Below are positions 19,476 to 27,908 of a stretch of 33,712 nucleotides of DNA, in pieces; positions within the stretch are counted from its first letter, which is position 1, and each line of letters opens with the position of its first letter. The stretch comes from Plicaturopsis crispa FD-325 SS-3 (lineage: Eukaryota; Basidiomycota; Agaricomycetes; Amylocorticiales; Amylocorticiaceae), in contig KN832560.1 of NCBI GenBank assembly GCA_000827205.1, positions 61,430 to 95,141 on the forward strand, written 5' to 3'. The notes beneath the pieces were generated by a model. That model was not told the DNA's origin. It was given only the letters and a program-made list of their open reading frames with translations, and made no database searches. The position numbers were made by a program, and so were the translations under genes.

Positions 19476-20351
19476 CGAGGCACAAGGTAGGTCCAGCGCT
19501 GACTGCATCGTCGCTCACGGGGGTACCAGCTGTCCTAGCCTTCTTTTTCCTCGGTCGGACGGAAACAGTGATGGAGGGGGCAACACTCGCGAACCAAGGG
19601 AACAATTTTTCCGAGTACGGGGGGATTTGATTCCAGAGGCATCTGATTTTGTGCGTGAGCGGGGGGGTGAAGCCATGATGATGAGGACGAGATACGAAAG
19701 GGCGCTGTGTTATATGCTCACTAGACAAAGGCCCTTTCATGACGGCCTCGAGGCTCATCATCGGGGTTTGCAACACGGATATTGCAATCTCATCCCAATC
19801 GCTCCATCCATCCACCTGGCATGCATGGATTATTTATGTGAGCGAGTAAAGATACCTCAGATCAAGTAGTTGTGGGGTGTATGGGCTAGCAAAGTCAGAA
19901 ACTACGTGTAGACAGAAAGCGGCGGTACAGGTACATACGGAGACCCCACAGGACCCCGCCTATTGGTTCGTACTCATGTTTGATCCTAATCCGGCTAATT
20001 CGGATGTTTTTTGGGCCTGGCGTTCACAGCTAAGTTTGGGCTTTCTGGCGGTAAGCTCACGAGTCCTAAGCGCCGTACGTGCTGGCAAGAGTTTATATAA
20101 TTATGGATAATGAGCTCGCAATGCGGCGCGCGGATATTTGATCCTGAAGGCACCGGTTTTCGGCAGCTCTTTGAGCGCTTAAGCAGCTGGTCCCGGTCAA
20201 TTGAACGAGTCACAGATGGAAATCTTCTCGTGCACGCCTCACACTCATGGTCATTCTCCCTTCCTCCGAAATTTTAAGTACTACGTTGACTATACCAAAT
20301 CTCATTCATCTACATTCTACTTGCAAAGAATTCTACTCGTAATCTACGGTA
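19476..20351. other. Decayed DNA and presumed upstream region of the RING gene
   Basis: Frames of 130-200 residues occur on both strands (19459-19869 plus, 19222-19815 minus), but neither shows a domain and the minus one crosses the TAG-rich repeat. TATATAATTATGG at about 20093 is a TATA-like word 260 bp before the RING gene start. No other element is seen. Confidence 0.35.
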
Positions 20352-21242
20352 ATGTCAGAAGTGAGTGTCGAAAGTCATCCGCTCTCATCAAAGCGGCGCC
20401 GGTTCGCAATCCCCCACGGGCGTGACGACAACGGGAGAGATGAAGAGCATGCTATCGTCGTGTCGTCCGACGAAGAGTCGAAGAGACTCGCAAAAAAAAG
20501 ACCGTCTCAGTCATACCGAAAGCGCGGAGAGGCGCAAGTTCCCGCTTCCGTGGAACCTCCCTCCGTCGACGTAGAGAATGACCGTAAGGTCGAGGTACAC
20601 ATTGCTTTACCTTTTCACCATCACTTTACATCTGAACCTGCCTACGTAACAGGGAATGAGATCTCTCCAAAAGGTATTGGTCTGTCGTGTCAATAGACTC
20701 CTTTGACCCCGCACGCAGCGCAACGCCACGTTGAGGAAGACAATCCACGACCTGAGGCAGGAAGTTTCCGAGTTGAAGAAATCTGTTGTGCGCCTGATCA
20801 TAACACCTGCTGAAGTGAAAGTCTCTAACTTCTCTATCCGCTGTTCATAGGCAAAACAACGCGAAAACATTGAGGACCTAATTTCTTGCGAAGTATGTAT
20901 GCATACTATGAAAATTCCCCGTGTGTATGTTTCTCCCTTGCATATCATACGAATGATCAGCCCTGATCAACCGCATAGCCTCCCCTGTGGCCACGTATAT
21001 TGCAAAGCGTGCCTTGACGAATGGTTCTCTGTGATCAACTACAAATCTACAGTGGAACACCAAGACCTTGATTTCACTTGCCCCTCCTGCAGGCACCATG
21101 TGAGCGCGGTCCCACCGATCAACTAGAAGTTGAAGAAATTTGTGATGCAGAATGATGGACAAAATGAAGGGGACAATGCAGAGGACGATACTGGCGCTTC
21201 AACCAACCCGCTGGCAGAATATTTCGAAGAGCTGGAATGGTG
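20352..21242 (+). CDS. RING-finger protein, probable E3 ubiquitin ligase
   Basis: A consistent gene model: exons 20352-20594, 20653-20673, 20719-20787, 20851-20924, 20979 onward. Introns are GTACAC-ACAG, GTATTG-GCAG, GTGCGC-ATAG (CTAAC branch) and GTATGT-ATAG (45-63 bp), and all phases agree. The protein starts MSEVSVESHPLSS with a basic patch (SKRRRF) and an acidic Ser-rich stretch, and has a coiled coil (LRKTIHDLRQEVSELKKSV). Then comes a C3HC4 RING: CEVCMHTMKIPRV joined to LPCGHVYCKACLDEWF, ending FTCPSCR. Splicing out the last intron restores the normal RING spacing, which supports the model. The frame stops at 21124-21126 after AVPPIN (184 residues). The same frame continues beyond the stop as KLKKFVMQND to 21242, so a missed intron or a new stop is possible. 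RING proteins bind E2 enzymes through two zinc ions; the substrate is unknown. Confidence 0.75.
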
Positions 21243-21844
21243 AATGGAGAGGCATATCAAATGCTCGGTTCGGTCTTGATTTTGTTGTTTCCTGATTACA
21301 ACGCAGCACCTCTGGTCAATGTTTGCCCTGTCATTTCACACTCTGACGATGCGGGAGTACGCTCTGAATAAGATCCAGGTTCTCCATGCTGATTATGATT
21401 GTCTTTCTGTGCTAGGAGATACTCGTTCTGCGGTGTCTCGCATTCTATATACATGATGCTGTAGCGTATGTTCCACAGCGGGACAGAAAAATACGTAGAG
21501 CGGGAGCGGGCTTTACGATCGCGATGAAGCGAGTCCCGCAGGCACAAGCGTGGTTATTGCCACTCATTTTGACCTGAACGCCTGTTTTTAAGTACGAGGG
21601 CATCTAGCAACTTGTCAAGGGGTGCATATATTATGGGGCCTTGTCTTGACGTTGCCGAGCATGGCATAATATGCATGCATTGCGTTCCGTCAGCCGCCTG
21701 TGACTACAATGACGGTCCTACTATCCTATAGATGCAGAGCTGTAGCCGGTTGGCCATAAGTGCAACAATGTCATTAGAAAAGTTATGGGCATAGCTATCA
21801 TGGATGATTAGAATAGGTACCCCCGACCCTCTTCTAGTCGCGGA
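21243..21844. other. Intergenic, nothing recognised
   Basis: Between two convergent genes. No frame with a domain, no repeat seen elsewhere in the window. Confidence 0.4.
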
Positions 21845-22672
21845 TCAAAACATTCTAGACCGTCTCGGGTGAAAGGGTGGTCTCTCATGCCTGATAAGTG
21901 CTGGAGGATAACAGGCTTCAAGTCCTCCCAATCTGAAGACTACATAAGCATCTCTAAAGCTGACGTAGGAGAAATTATATGCACCGTCATCAGTCAACTG
22001 TCTGTGTGTGTGGGGCCAAAAGAGTCGCAAAGAGGACAAGAACATGCTCTTGAAGGGATTATAACATGACCTATTCCATTCCGTAGTTGTGCAAGAGCAG
22101 GTTTGCAGAAAGTCCACTTCAATCGGCCATTCTTCGTGGAAGTCCTTCGCGAGCCTCTCCAATATTCTAAATCGATGTCAGACAGCGGAAGATAGCTAGC
22201 AAAGAGAATTGGACATGCGCGCGGCGTCGGTCTATGAAACACTCGTATTTCAGAAGGTCCTTGCTCCTCCAACGTTCTTCACATTCCCATAATGCTGCGA
22301 CGCGAGCAAACTACAGCCGTGTTGATTAGTTGCATGTCAGGGTTGTAGAACCAATGAACGCACATTTCTGCTTGCACCTATAATTTTGGCACGCGACTCC
22401 AGAAAATCATTAAGCCCATCATGATGTAAAGCAATGTGTTTGAGCTCCTGAGGAACCAAGTCTACCTCTGCGCGCTTGTAATACTCCCAGCCAGAACATT
22501 TGTACATCCCCATAGGCCGTAGCATATGATGCCAAAGGTAGTAGGCGCGACAGCTCTCGTGGATTCCTTGTTCTCTGAATTTGTTGTCTAGACAGTCAGC
22601 TCGGACGAGCGGACGAGACTGAGCAGGAATGAAAAGACGAATGGGGTATGTAGAAGACATAGAGAGACGCAC
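21845..22672 (-). CDS. Unrecognised multi-exon gene, 5' end uncertain
   Basis: A coherent minus-strand model has exons 22364-22672, 22243-22310 and 21845-22166. The introns are GTGCGT-CTAAT-TAG (53 bp) and GTGTTT-CTGAC-TTTAG (76 bp), and the phases agree; the second donor has an alternative. It gives about 230 residues of well-mixed sequence, with YYLWHHMLRPMGMYKC, EYYKRAEVDLVPQELKHIALH and LLKYE joined to ILERLAKDFHEEW. The C-terminal part is aromatic-rich (NFSYVSFRDAYVVFRLGG, then CYPPALIRHERPPF). I know no function. The first in-frame codon is GTG, and element 2 begins about 60 bp upstream, so the true 5' exons may have been cut off. Confidence 0.55.
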
Positions 22673-22729
22673 TATGTCAGCTCACATCTCTCGCAGCAAC
22701 GGAGCTTGAGCATCCATGAGCAGGCGTCC

Positions 22730-23440
22730 TTGTAATCGTTTTGTAATGTCCTCTTATTCTTACTGCCTCGAGCCATTACAATTTCTCCTGTTCCTTACCG
22801 CACAGTAAGTCTCTGGCCCACATTACAATGCACTTCCGCAATCCTATCCCTTCAGGATTTCCCTTTGGCTGCTTCCGGGCTGCCCGCAAATCCTGCTGCT
22901 GACAAATCGTTCTCCCAGGCCATTCTTCGGGCAGAAAACTGGCGTTCAGTACTGCCCGCGTTGGTTCCCCTCGGTACCTATCCCTCCCTTCCTCCCCCAC
23001 TAATTCGGAACTCGGAGAATGTCCTCCGGCGTTGAGTAGCACATTCCTCGCGCGCATTCTGCTTCCCCATTTTATTCCTTTTTCACCTCATGATGTACCG
23101 TTAATACATTAAGTACTGAAACATTTCCCCCGACCTTATGTATTAATCCTCGAATGGTGCCAGTTCAGGATTTAATACATTAGGACTGTTTCTATTGCAT
23201 TAATGGCCCTGTCCCCGGCTTCTCGGCCACTTGCCTCTGCCAGTCGGACCTTAAAATGCCCCCCCCCTCGGCTCTCGGCCGCCGTCCTCGTATCCGAAAA
23301 CCTCGGAAATGCGGAATTGGGCCAGCAATGCACCCGGGCGATATTCTGCGGGCTGCTCGAATGCTCGCAAAAATCACAAAAAAAAGAAAAAAAATCAAAT
23401 CTTATTAAATGTACTCTATAGAATACATGAGCATGGATGG
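22730..23440. other. Left end and tail of element 2
   Basis: No gene. CATTACAAT/TTGTAATG words sit in the first 100 bp. Around 23110-23210, TTAATACATTA-type words recur (TTAATACATTAAG, TTTAATACATTAGG, ATTGCATTAATGG). An A-rich run at 23380-23400 precedes the GC-rich array. Confidence 0.4.
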
Positions 23441-24560
23441 GATGTTGCGCGGGGACGCGCAGCGCCGTTTACCCATCGGGACGCGCACTTCGATGGCAGG
23501 CGTCGGGTGTGGCAGGCACACGCGACGGGGGCTCGCGCAGGATGCCCTGGCAGGCACGCGTACGGGCACCCAATGCCGCGCGATGGGCGCGCGTAGGGTA
23601 CGTGCACCGTGCACGTTCTTCGACGGCCGGGTGCTTGGCGTACGTTGGCTCGCGCTGGGGTCGCGTGTGCGTGCTGGCGTGGGCACGCGATCGCACGTAC
23701 CACGGCGTGATGTGGGAGCCGTGCTAGCGTACGGGTGAGGTGGGCTGATATGGGGGGTTTGCGGCTGTCGCGGGACGCGCATGGGCGCATTCCTGTCGTC
23801 GTGGGCGTGGGCGTTCGTTGGCGTGGGCGTTCGTTGGCGTGGTCATCGTGCAAGTGGGGCGGGCGCTCGTGTGAAGCGCGCGCGCTGTGACCACTCGTGT
23901 GAATGACCAGGCGCGGAGGTGGCCGCTGGAACAAGTCGGCGTGGGGGAGTTTGTGGGCGTCCTGGCGACGTGGGACATGCACGGGCTACCGGTTGGCACA
24001 CGCGCGTGGAGCCGTGTCCGTGCTCTTCAACGTCAGGGCGTGGGGCGCCAGCCGGCGCGAGCAGGCGTACGCCAGCGTACGCGATCGTGAGGCGGCGGGC
24101 TGGCAGGGAGAAGGACCAGCGTACGCTGGCGTGGTGGTGGTGCGCGTTGGTGTGGTGTCTACGTGCGCTGGTGTGCTCGCTCGCGTGGGGTCGGCGTGCG
24201 CTAGCGCGGAAGGGGCTGGGGTGCGGTGGACGGATGCATGTGCGCGACGGGGCGTGGGGTGCGATGGGATGCGGACTGGGGTGTGCTGGCAGTGGGCTGC
24301 GCGCTGGGGTACGTTGGGGGTGATGGGCGTTGGTGTGACGTCTATGTGCGCTGGTGTGCTCGCTCGCGTGGGGTCGGCGTGCGCTAGCGCGGAAAGGGCG
24401 GGGTGCGGTGGACGGATGCAGGTGCGCGACGGGGCGTGGGGTGCGATGGGATGCGGATTGGGGTGTGCTGGGAGTAGGCTGCGCCCTTGGGTACGTTGGC
24501 GCGTCCGGGTGCGGCTGGCGTGCGCTGGCGTGCGGGTGTGCTCAGTTGGTTGACGCGGTC
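23440..24560 (-). repeat. G-rich (sense C-rich) minisatellite of element 2
   Basis: A block at 24230-24290 recurs at 24410-24470 (GCGCGACGGGGCGTGGGG, then GCGATGGGATGCGG), giving an approximate 180-bp higher-order repeat at 24160-24480. The rest is irregular GCGTGGGCGT-type units. The sense strand of the outward unit is C-rich. Confidence 0.7.
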
Positions 24561-24809
24561 TTATGCTGGCGTGACGTGTCTGAAAGCAAACCTATTAGCG
24601 CTCGAAATAACGGATGAAAAAGAATGTTAATGCTCACAATGGAAATCGAAAGGGAATGGGACACCCCCTGCAAAGTTGCAGGGGGTGGGGCGTCGTGGTT
24701 GCGTGGAACATCGCTGAGGACGAGGACGACGACGAGGAGAGGGAAAACGAACAGCGACGACGCGTCGTTTTCGTTTTCAAACTCCGCCGGCTTTCGCCGC
24801 GGAGGCACT
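23986..24809 (-). CDS. Leftward spliced unit of element 2, open over two exons
   Basis: This is the best evidence that the outward units can be translated. Exon 1 (24638 to about 24808, same frame open upstream) carries PPRRKPAEFENENDASS, a hydrophobic stretch LFVFPLLVVVLVLS (a possible membrane anchor or signal), then NHDAPPPATLQGVS, the last part encoded by the hairpin. The intron is 24580-24637 (GTGAGC, GCTAAT, TTTCAG; 58 bp). Exon 2 enters in phase 0 and stays open for 197 codons to a TAG at 23986, although it is made of repeated Pro/His/Thr/Ala/Arg units (SALAHADPTRASTPAH appears twice). The total is at least 254 residues. No ATG lies in frame near 24808, so the start is unknown. No known family. 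Confidence 0.5.
24580..24637 (-). other. Intron of the leftward unit, element 2
   Basis: GTGAGC donor, TTCATCCGTTATTTCGAGCGCTAAT branch region shared in part with 25687-25747, TTTCAG acceptor; 58 bp. Exon 2 starts ACACGTCACGCC, close to the CCACGTCAC start in elements 1 and 3. Confidence 0.65.
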
Positions 24810-25661
24810 CCTCGACGTCGGTTTCGACGTCCAGGGCCTCAAACAAATCCATTTAAATCAGGGAAAAAAACAGCAGCGTCGTATATGCGTGAATACCATT
24901 GCACATACGTCTCAAATATTTTTGTGAAGAAATGGCCAGTCAGTCCATCAGAAACCACGAAACTTTGCGACTTTCAGTGTATTTGTGGCGTTGTTCCGTG
25001 TATAGGGCCTTCCCCTCTTCGTTTTAAAATCTGAAAAAATCGGAATCGTGTTCAGGGGGTAGGAAAATCCCCAGAATGAATTTTCTGTGAAGATCCCACC
25101 GATGTGCCCACTGCAGGACCTGAAAACGACCATTAACGCCAGGTTAGCGCTGGTCGATTGAACATCGAGATGTTCAGTTCTGACGCTCTGAAGGTCGCTT
25201 TCATGTCCTGAGGTGGGCACATCGGTACGATCTTCACAGAAAATTCATTCTGGGGGTTTTTCTACCCCCTGAACACGATTCCGATTTTTTCCGATTTTAA
25301 AACGAAGGGGGGAAGGCCCTATTCACCAAACGACGCCACAAAACATTGGAAAGTCGTAAATTTTCGTGCTTTCTGACGCACTGACTGACCCCATCTCTAC
25401 AGAAATATTTGAGAGTTGCCTCGCGTTTTCCTAAGGCATATACGACTCCACTGTTTTTTTCTCTGATTTAAACGGAATTTTTTGAAGCGCTGGACGCCGA
25501 TATCGACGTCGAGGAGAGCCTCCGCGGCGAAAGCCGGCGGAGTTTGAAAACGAAATCGACGCGTCATCGCTGTTCGTTTTCCCTCTCCTCGTCGTCGTCC
25601 TCGTCCTCAGCGACGCTCCACGCAACCACGACGCCCCACCCCCTGCAACTTTGCAGGGGGT
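24663..25661. repeat. Palindromic core of element 2 with terminal hairpins
   Basis: A 999-bp imperfect palindrome with its centre near 25160. Both edges are the same perfect hairpin, ACCCCCTGCAA/TTGCAGGGGGT (24663-24686 and 25638-25661). The arms, about 490 bp each, match along their length: first-exon DNA, CGTTTTAAAATC, AATCGGAATCGTGTTCAGG, GAATGAATTTTCTGTGAAG and GATGTGCCCAC at the centre. The similarity is high but not perfect. It would act as a two-sided promoter, or fold into a large hairpin when single-stranded. Confidence 0.85.
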
Positions 25662-26570
25662 GTCTTTGGGTCATCGTTTCTATATTGTGAGTCTTTCTAA
25701 TCTTTTTCATCCGTTGTTTCGCGTGCTAATGGCATGCCACCTCACAGGGACAACAGCAAAAACACCCCCCGACGTCGATTCCACCACCGTCTCCGACCGA
25801 CCCGCCAGCCATATGCGTCGTCTCCGTGCCCGACCCAGCCGCGGCACGTACGCCGCTCCCGCGCAGCGCACCGGAGAGCCAAGCACCCGCGACGGATGAG
25901 TAAGGGCCCCCCTGGTGAGTTTTTCTTTCCTTTTCATCGCATTTTCACACCGGGGGCGCAGCAGCAAGTACGCTGTTTCGCCCCTGGAACTACGGATCGC
26001 ACACGCCGTGCCCCCGGTGTGGATGTGTCATTTAATTGATTACTGACATTTTCTCTTTTTCTTTTTCCAGCATTTCGAGCACCCCGCCTGCGGTCGCGCC
26101 CCCTTACCAGAGTCGCTACACCGCCCTCCCCGCGCCTCTACTCCAACCTCAAGCATGCCCCACCGCGCTGCGCACGCGAGAGGCAGCGTAGACACCCCCT
26201 GCCTCGAGGTGACGTCAGGCGCTCTGCGCCTGCGCCCTTTCGATTTGCGCCCCGGCTGATGGCCGTGGCTCAAGCGACGCGTACGCGTACGCGAGCACCG
26301 CAGGACGAGAGCGCCCAGCCGCACGGCTAGCCGCGAGCATGGACGGCTGACGACACGACGGGCCTCGCCACGGCACGAAGGACGGAGGGCATGATGCCCT
26401 CCGTTCCTCGCTGTGAGTAGGCCGTCCACCGTTGTCGTGGGCACGGGTGCGCACACAGACCCACGCCATCCGCCGCGCTGGCGTGCGCGAGCGGCTGCCG
26501 GTGCATTCCCCGCGCCGCGCTGATTGCGCATTAGCCGGCGCCCCCCTCTAGCCTTTCGCGAGCGCGCGCA
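25450..26570 (+). CDS. Rightward spliced unit of element 2
   Basis: Exon 1 mirrors the left arm (PPRRKPAEFENEIDASS, LFVFPLLVVVLVLS, NHDAPPPATLQGVS, then LGHRFYI to 25686). The intron is 25687-25747 (GTGAGT, GCTAAT, TCACAG; 61 bp). Exon 2 enters in phase 0 (GQQQKHPPTSIPPPSPTDPP and on) and ends at GATGA followed by GTAAGG, at about 25900, so either a TGA/TAA stop or a second donor is used there. A second intron to GCGCAG near 25962 and a third ending TTTTTCCAG at 26071 are plausible. Downstream to 26570 is Pro/Arg-rich GC DNA. The start codon is not clear. Confidence 0.45.
25687..25747 (+). other. Intron of the rightward unit, element 2
   Basis: GTGAGT donor, TTTTTCATCCGTTGTTTCG then GCTAAT branch region, TCACAG acceptor; 61 bp. 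It mirrors 24580-24637 on the other arm. Confidence 0.65.
26376..26410. repeat. Palindrome around GGGCATGATGCCC
   Basis: Arms GGACGGAGGGCAT and ATGCCCTCCGTTC pair almost completely. Related palindromes lie at 6075-6105 and 6181-6210 in the C-rich exon of element 1. Confidence 0.6.
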
Positions 26571-26882
26571 CGACGTCTGCATTGTGCGGACGCAAGTTTT
26601 TTTTTCATTTCTTTTGTAGTAGATGTAAACAATGAAATATAACCTCGGACGCGTACCCATGACAAAAAAAGCAAAAAAAGCGAGATAAAAAAAAGAAGGT
26701 GAGTCTAGGCTAGGTACATGAAGTGCGCACCATACGAGAACGACAAGAAAATGAGAAAATCGCCTGAGAAGAGGGCAAAAGGTCCGCATACATCACAAGG
26801 ACGAGATTCCGAGCGTATCGGACATTTTCGCACCCAGGAAATCGGTTCGGAGGCCCGATCCAAGCAGATAATTAGAAATATC
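26570..26882. other. AT-rich spacer right of element 2
   Basis: No gene. T-rich and A-rich runs (26586-26595, 26665-26700) may be the 3' end of the rightward unit. No CATTACAA terminus was found. Confidence 0.35.
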
Positions 26883-26929
26883 GGGGATATTTCCGAAAGT
26901 TTCCGAAAGTTTCGGAAACTCATGAACAG

Positions 26930-27680
26930 CCCTTAAGGGATATTTCGGCGTTTAAGCGTTAAGGCATCGTTTGGCAAATATCCCTTAAGGTGTATCAAGC
27001 CGAATATCCCTTAAGTGACGTCCGTTAAGGCATACACTCTCAAATATCTCTTAAGGGATATTCACCACACCGACCCTTAAGAGATACATTGCATAAAATT
27101 CCTTAAAGGATATTTCGAGAATATCCCTTAAGGGATAAACAACAAGGAATCCCTTAAGAGGTATAAAGCAAACTAAGTCTTAAGGGATAAATCCTCGGAT
27201 ATCGCTTAAGGTGTGTTTCTCGAAACATCCCTTAACGGATGCCCGGACGCGCCAAACGGGATATAGTTAAACAAAATCGAGACAATACATTCAGACGTTT
27301 GGCGCAGTGGTTGGGAACGGCGACGTTATTATTCCCAGTCGCGTGTAAGGTTAAGAGTCCAAGTTCGACTCTCGCGAAGTAGTTTTTTTTTTTTTTTTCT
27401 CGAGCCTGGCCCTCAAGCTTTATTCGGGGTGCTAGGCCTTAAGTGATATTCGAGCGTACAGCCCGTAAGTGATATTCGAACGTATATCCCTTAAGGGATA
27501 TTTGGTCTTGTATGCCTTAAGGACTATTTAACGTTGTAAGCCTTAAGAGATTGATAGTTTTCAACCATATGGGTATTCTTGACGACGAGGTGCCCTACAG
27601 GGTTTCAATACTACACGCCTTAAGGGCTAAAACACGAGTAATGTCTTAAGGGATATTTACCAGGATAACCCTTAAGGGAT
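26930..27680. repeat. Array of CCCTTAAGGGATAT palindromes
   Basis: More than twenty copies of TTAAGGGATAT or its palindromic form CCCTTAAGGG, spaced about 20-50 bp with degenerate spacers. The unit is self-complementary, so orientation cannot be read. TTAAGGG differs from the usual fungal telomere repeat TTAGGG by an extra A. Confidence 0.8.
27296..27400 (+). ncRNA. tRNA-like Pol III transcription unit (SINE-head-like)
   Basis: TGGCGCAGTGG at 27300-27310 is a full match to the tRNA A-box consensus. AGTTCGACTCT at 27362-27372 is a close B box, 51 bp downstream. A long T run (27383-27398) is a strong Pol III terminator. GCGAC/GTCGC could form an anticodon-like stem with a 13-nt loop, but the acceptor and T arms do not close properly. 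It is therefore not a convincing functional tRNA, and a tRNA-derived SINE head or decayed tRNA gene is more likely. Confidence 0.55.
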
Positions 27681-27725
27681 GTTCACGAGTTTCCGAAACT
27701 TTCGGAAAGTTTCCGAAATATCCCC

Positions 27726-27908
27726 AGTATTCCCATCGCTCTCCATTACTTGGGATCCGACATCCACTAACCACTCTATATTTTAGCTCAGTTGCATTTC
27801 TGTGATTTCTATCAAAAACGAATTTTATTGCTCTAACTCATAACTACTACTACTAAGATCTAACTAAGCAAAGCATGAGACAACGAAACATAATGTAGAA
27901 ATAAACCA
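27726..27908. other. 3' flank of the six-exon gene
   Basis: AT-rich, no coding frame; the presumed 3' untranslated and downstream region of the minus-strand gene. Confidence 0.4.

Larger units (their letters stand above)
22730..26720. mobile_element. Element 2: related composite element with the clearest palindrome
   Basis: Left end motifs TTGTAATC (22730) and TTGTAATG (22741) are followed by CATTACAAT twice (22774 and 22822) and by a diverged tail resembling repeat R1 (CCCTTTGGCTGC, CGAAAACCTCGGAA). Then come a leftward GC-rich unit (23986-24809), the core palindrome (24663-25661) and a rightward unit (25660 to about 26570). The right boundary is not found: I see no CATTACAA end before the next element at 26883, so 26720 is approximate. 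No transposase is visible. Confidence 0.55.
26883..27725. mobile_element. 843-bp inverted-repeat element with TTAAGGG array and Pol III unit
   Basis: The terminal inverted repeats are about 60 bp: GGGGATATTTC, then repeated CGAAAGTTTC words, GAAACTC-TGAACA and CCCTTAAGGG, at both ends in opposite orientation (26883-26950 and 27660-27725). The interior is an array of CCCTTAAGGGATAT variants, interrupted by a tRNA-like segment at 27296-27400. No protein frame is present, so it resembles a MITE. A target duplication could not be fixed with confidence. Confidence 0.7.

Noticed and set aside
26930-27680. Interstitial telomere or CRISPR-like array
   Set aside because: The unit is TTAAGGG within a palindrome, not TTAGGG, and spacing and spacers are irregular; the inverted ends show a mobile element.
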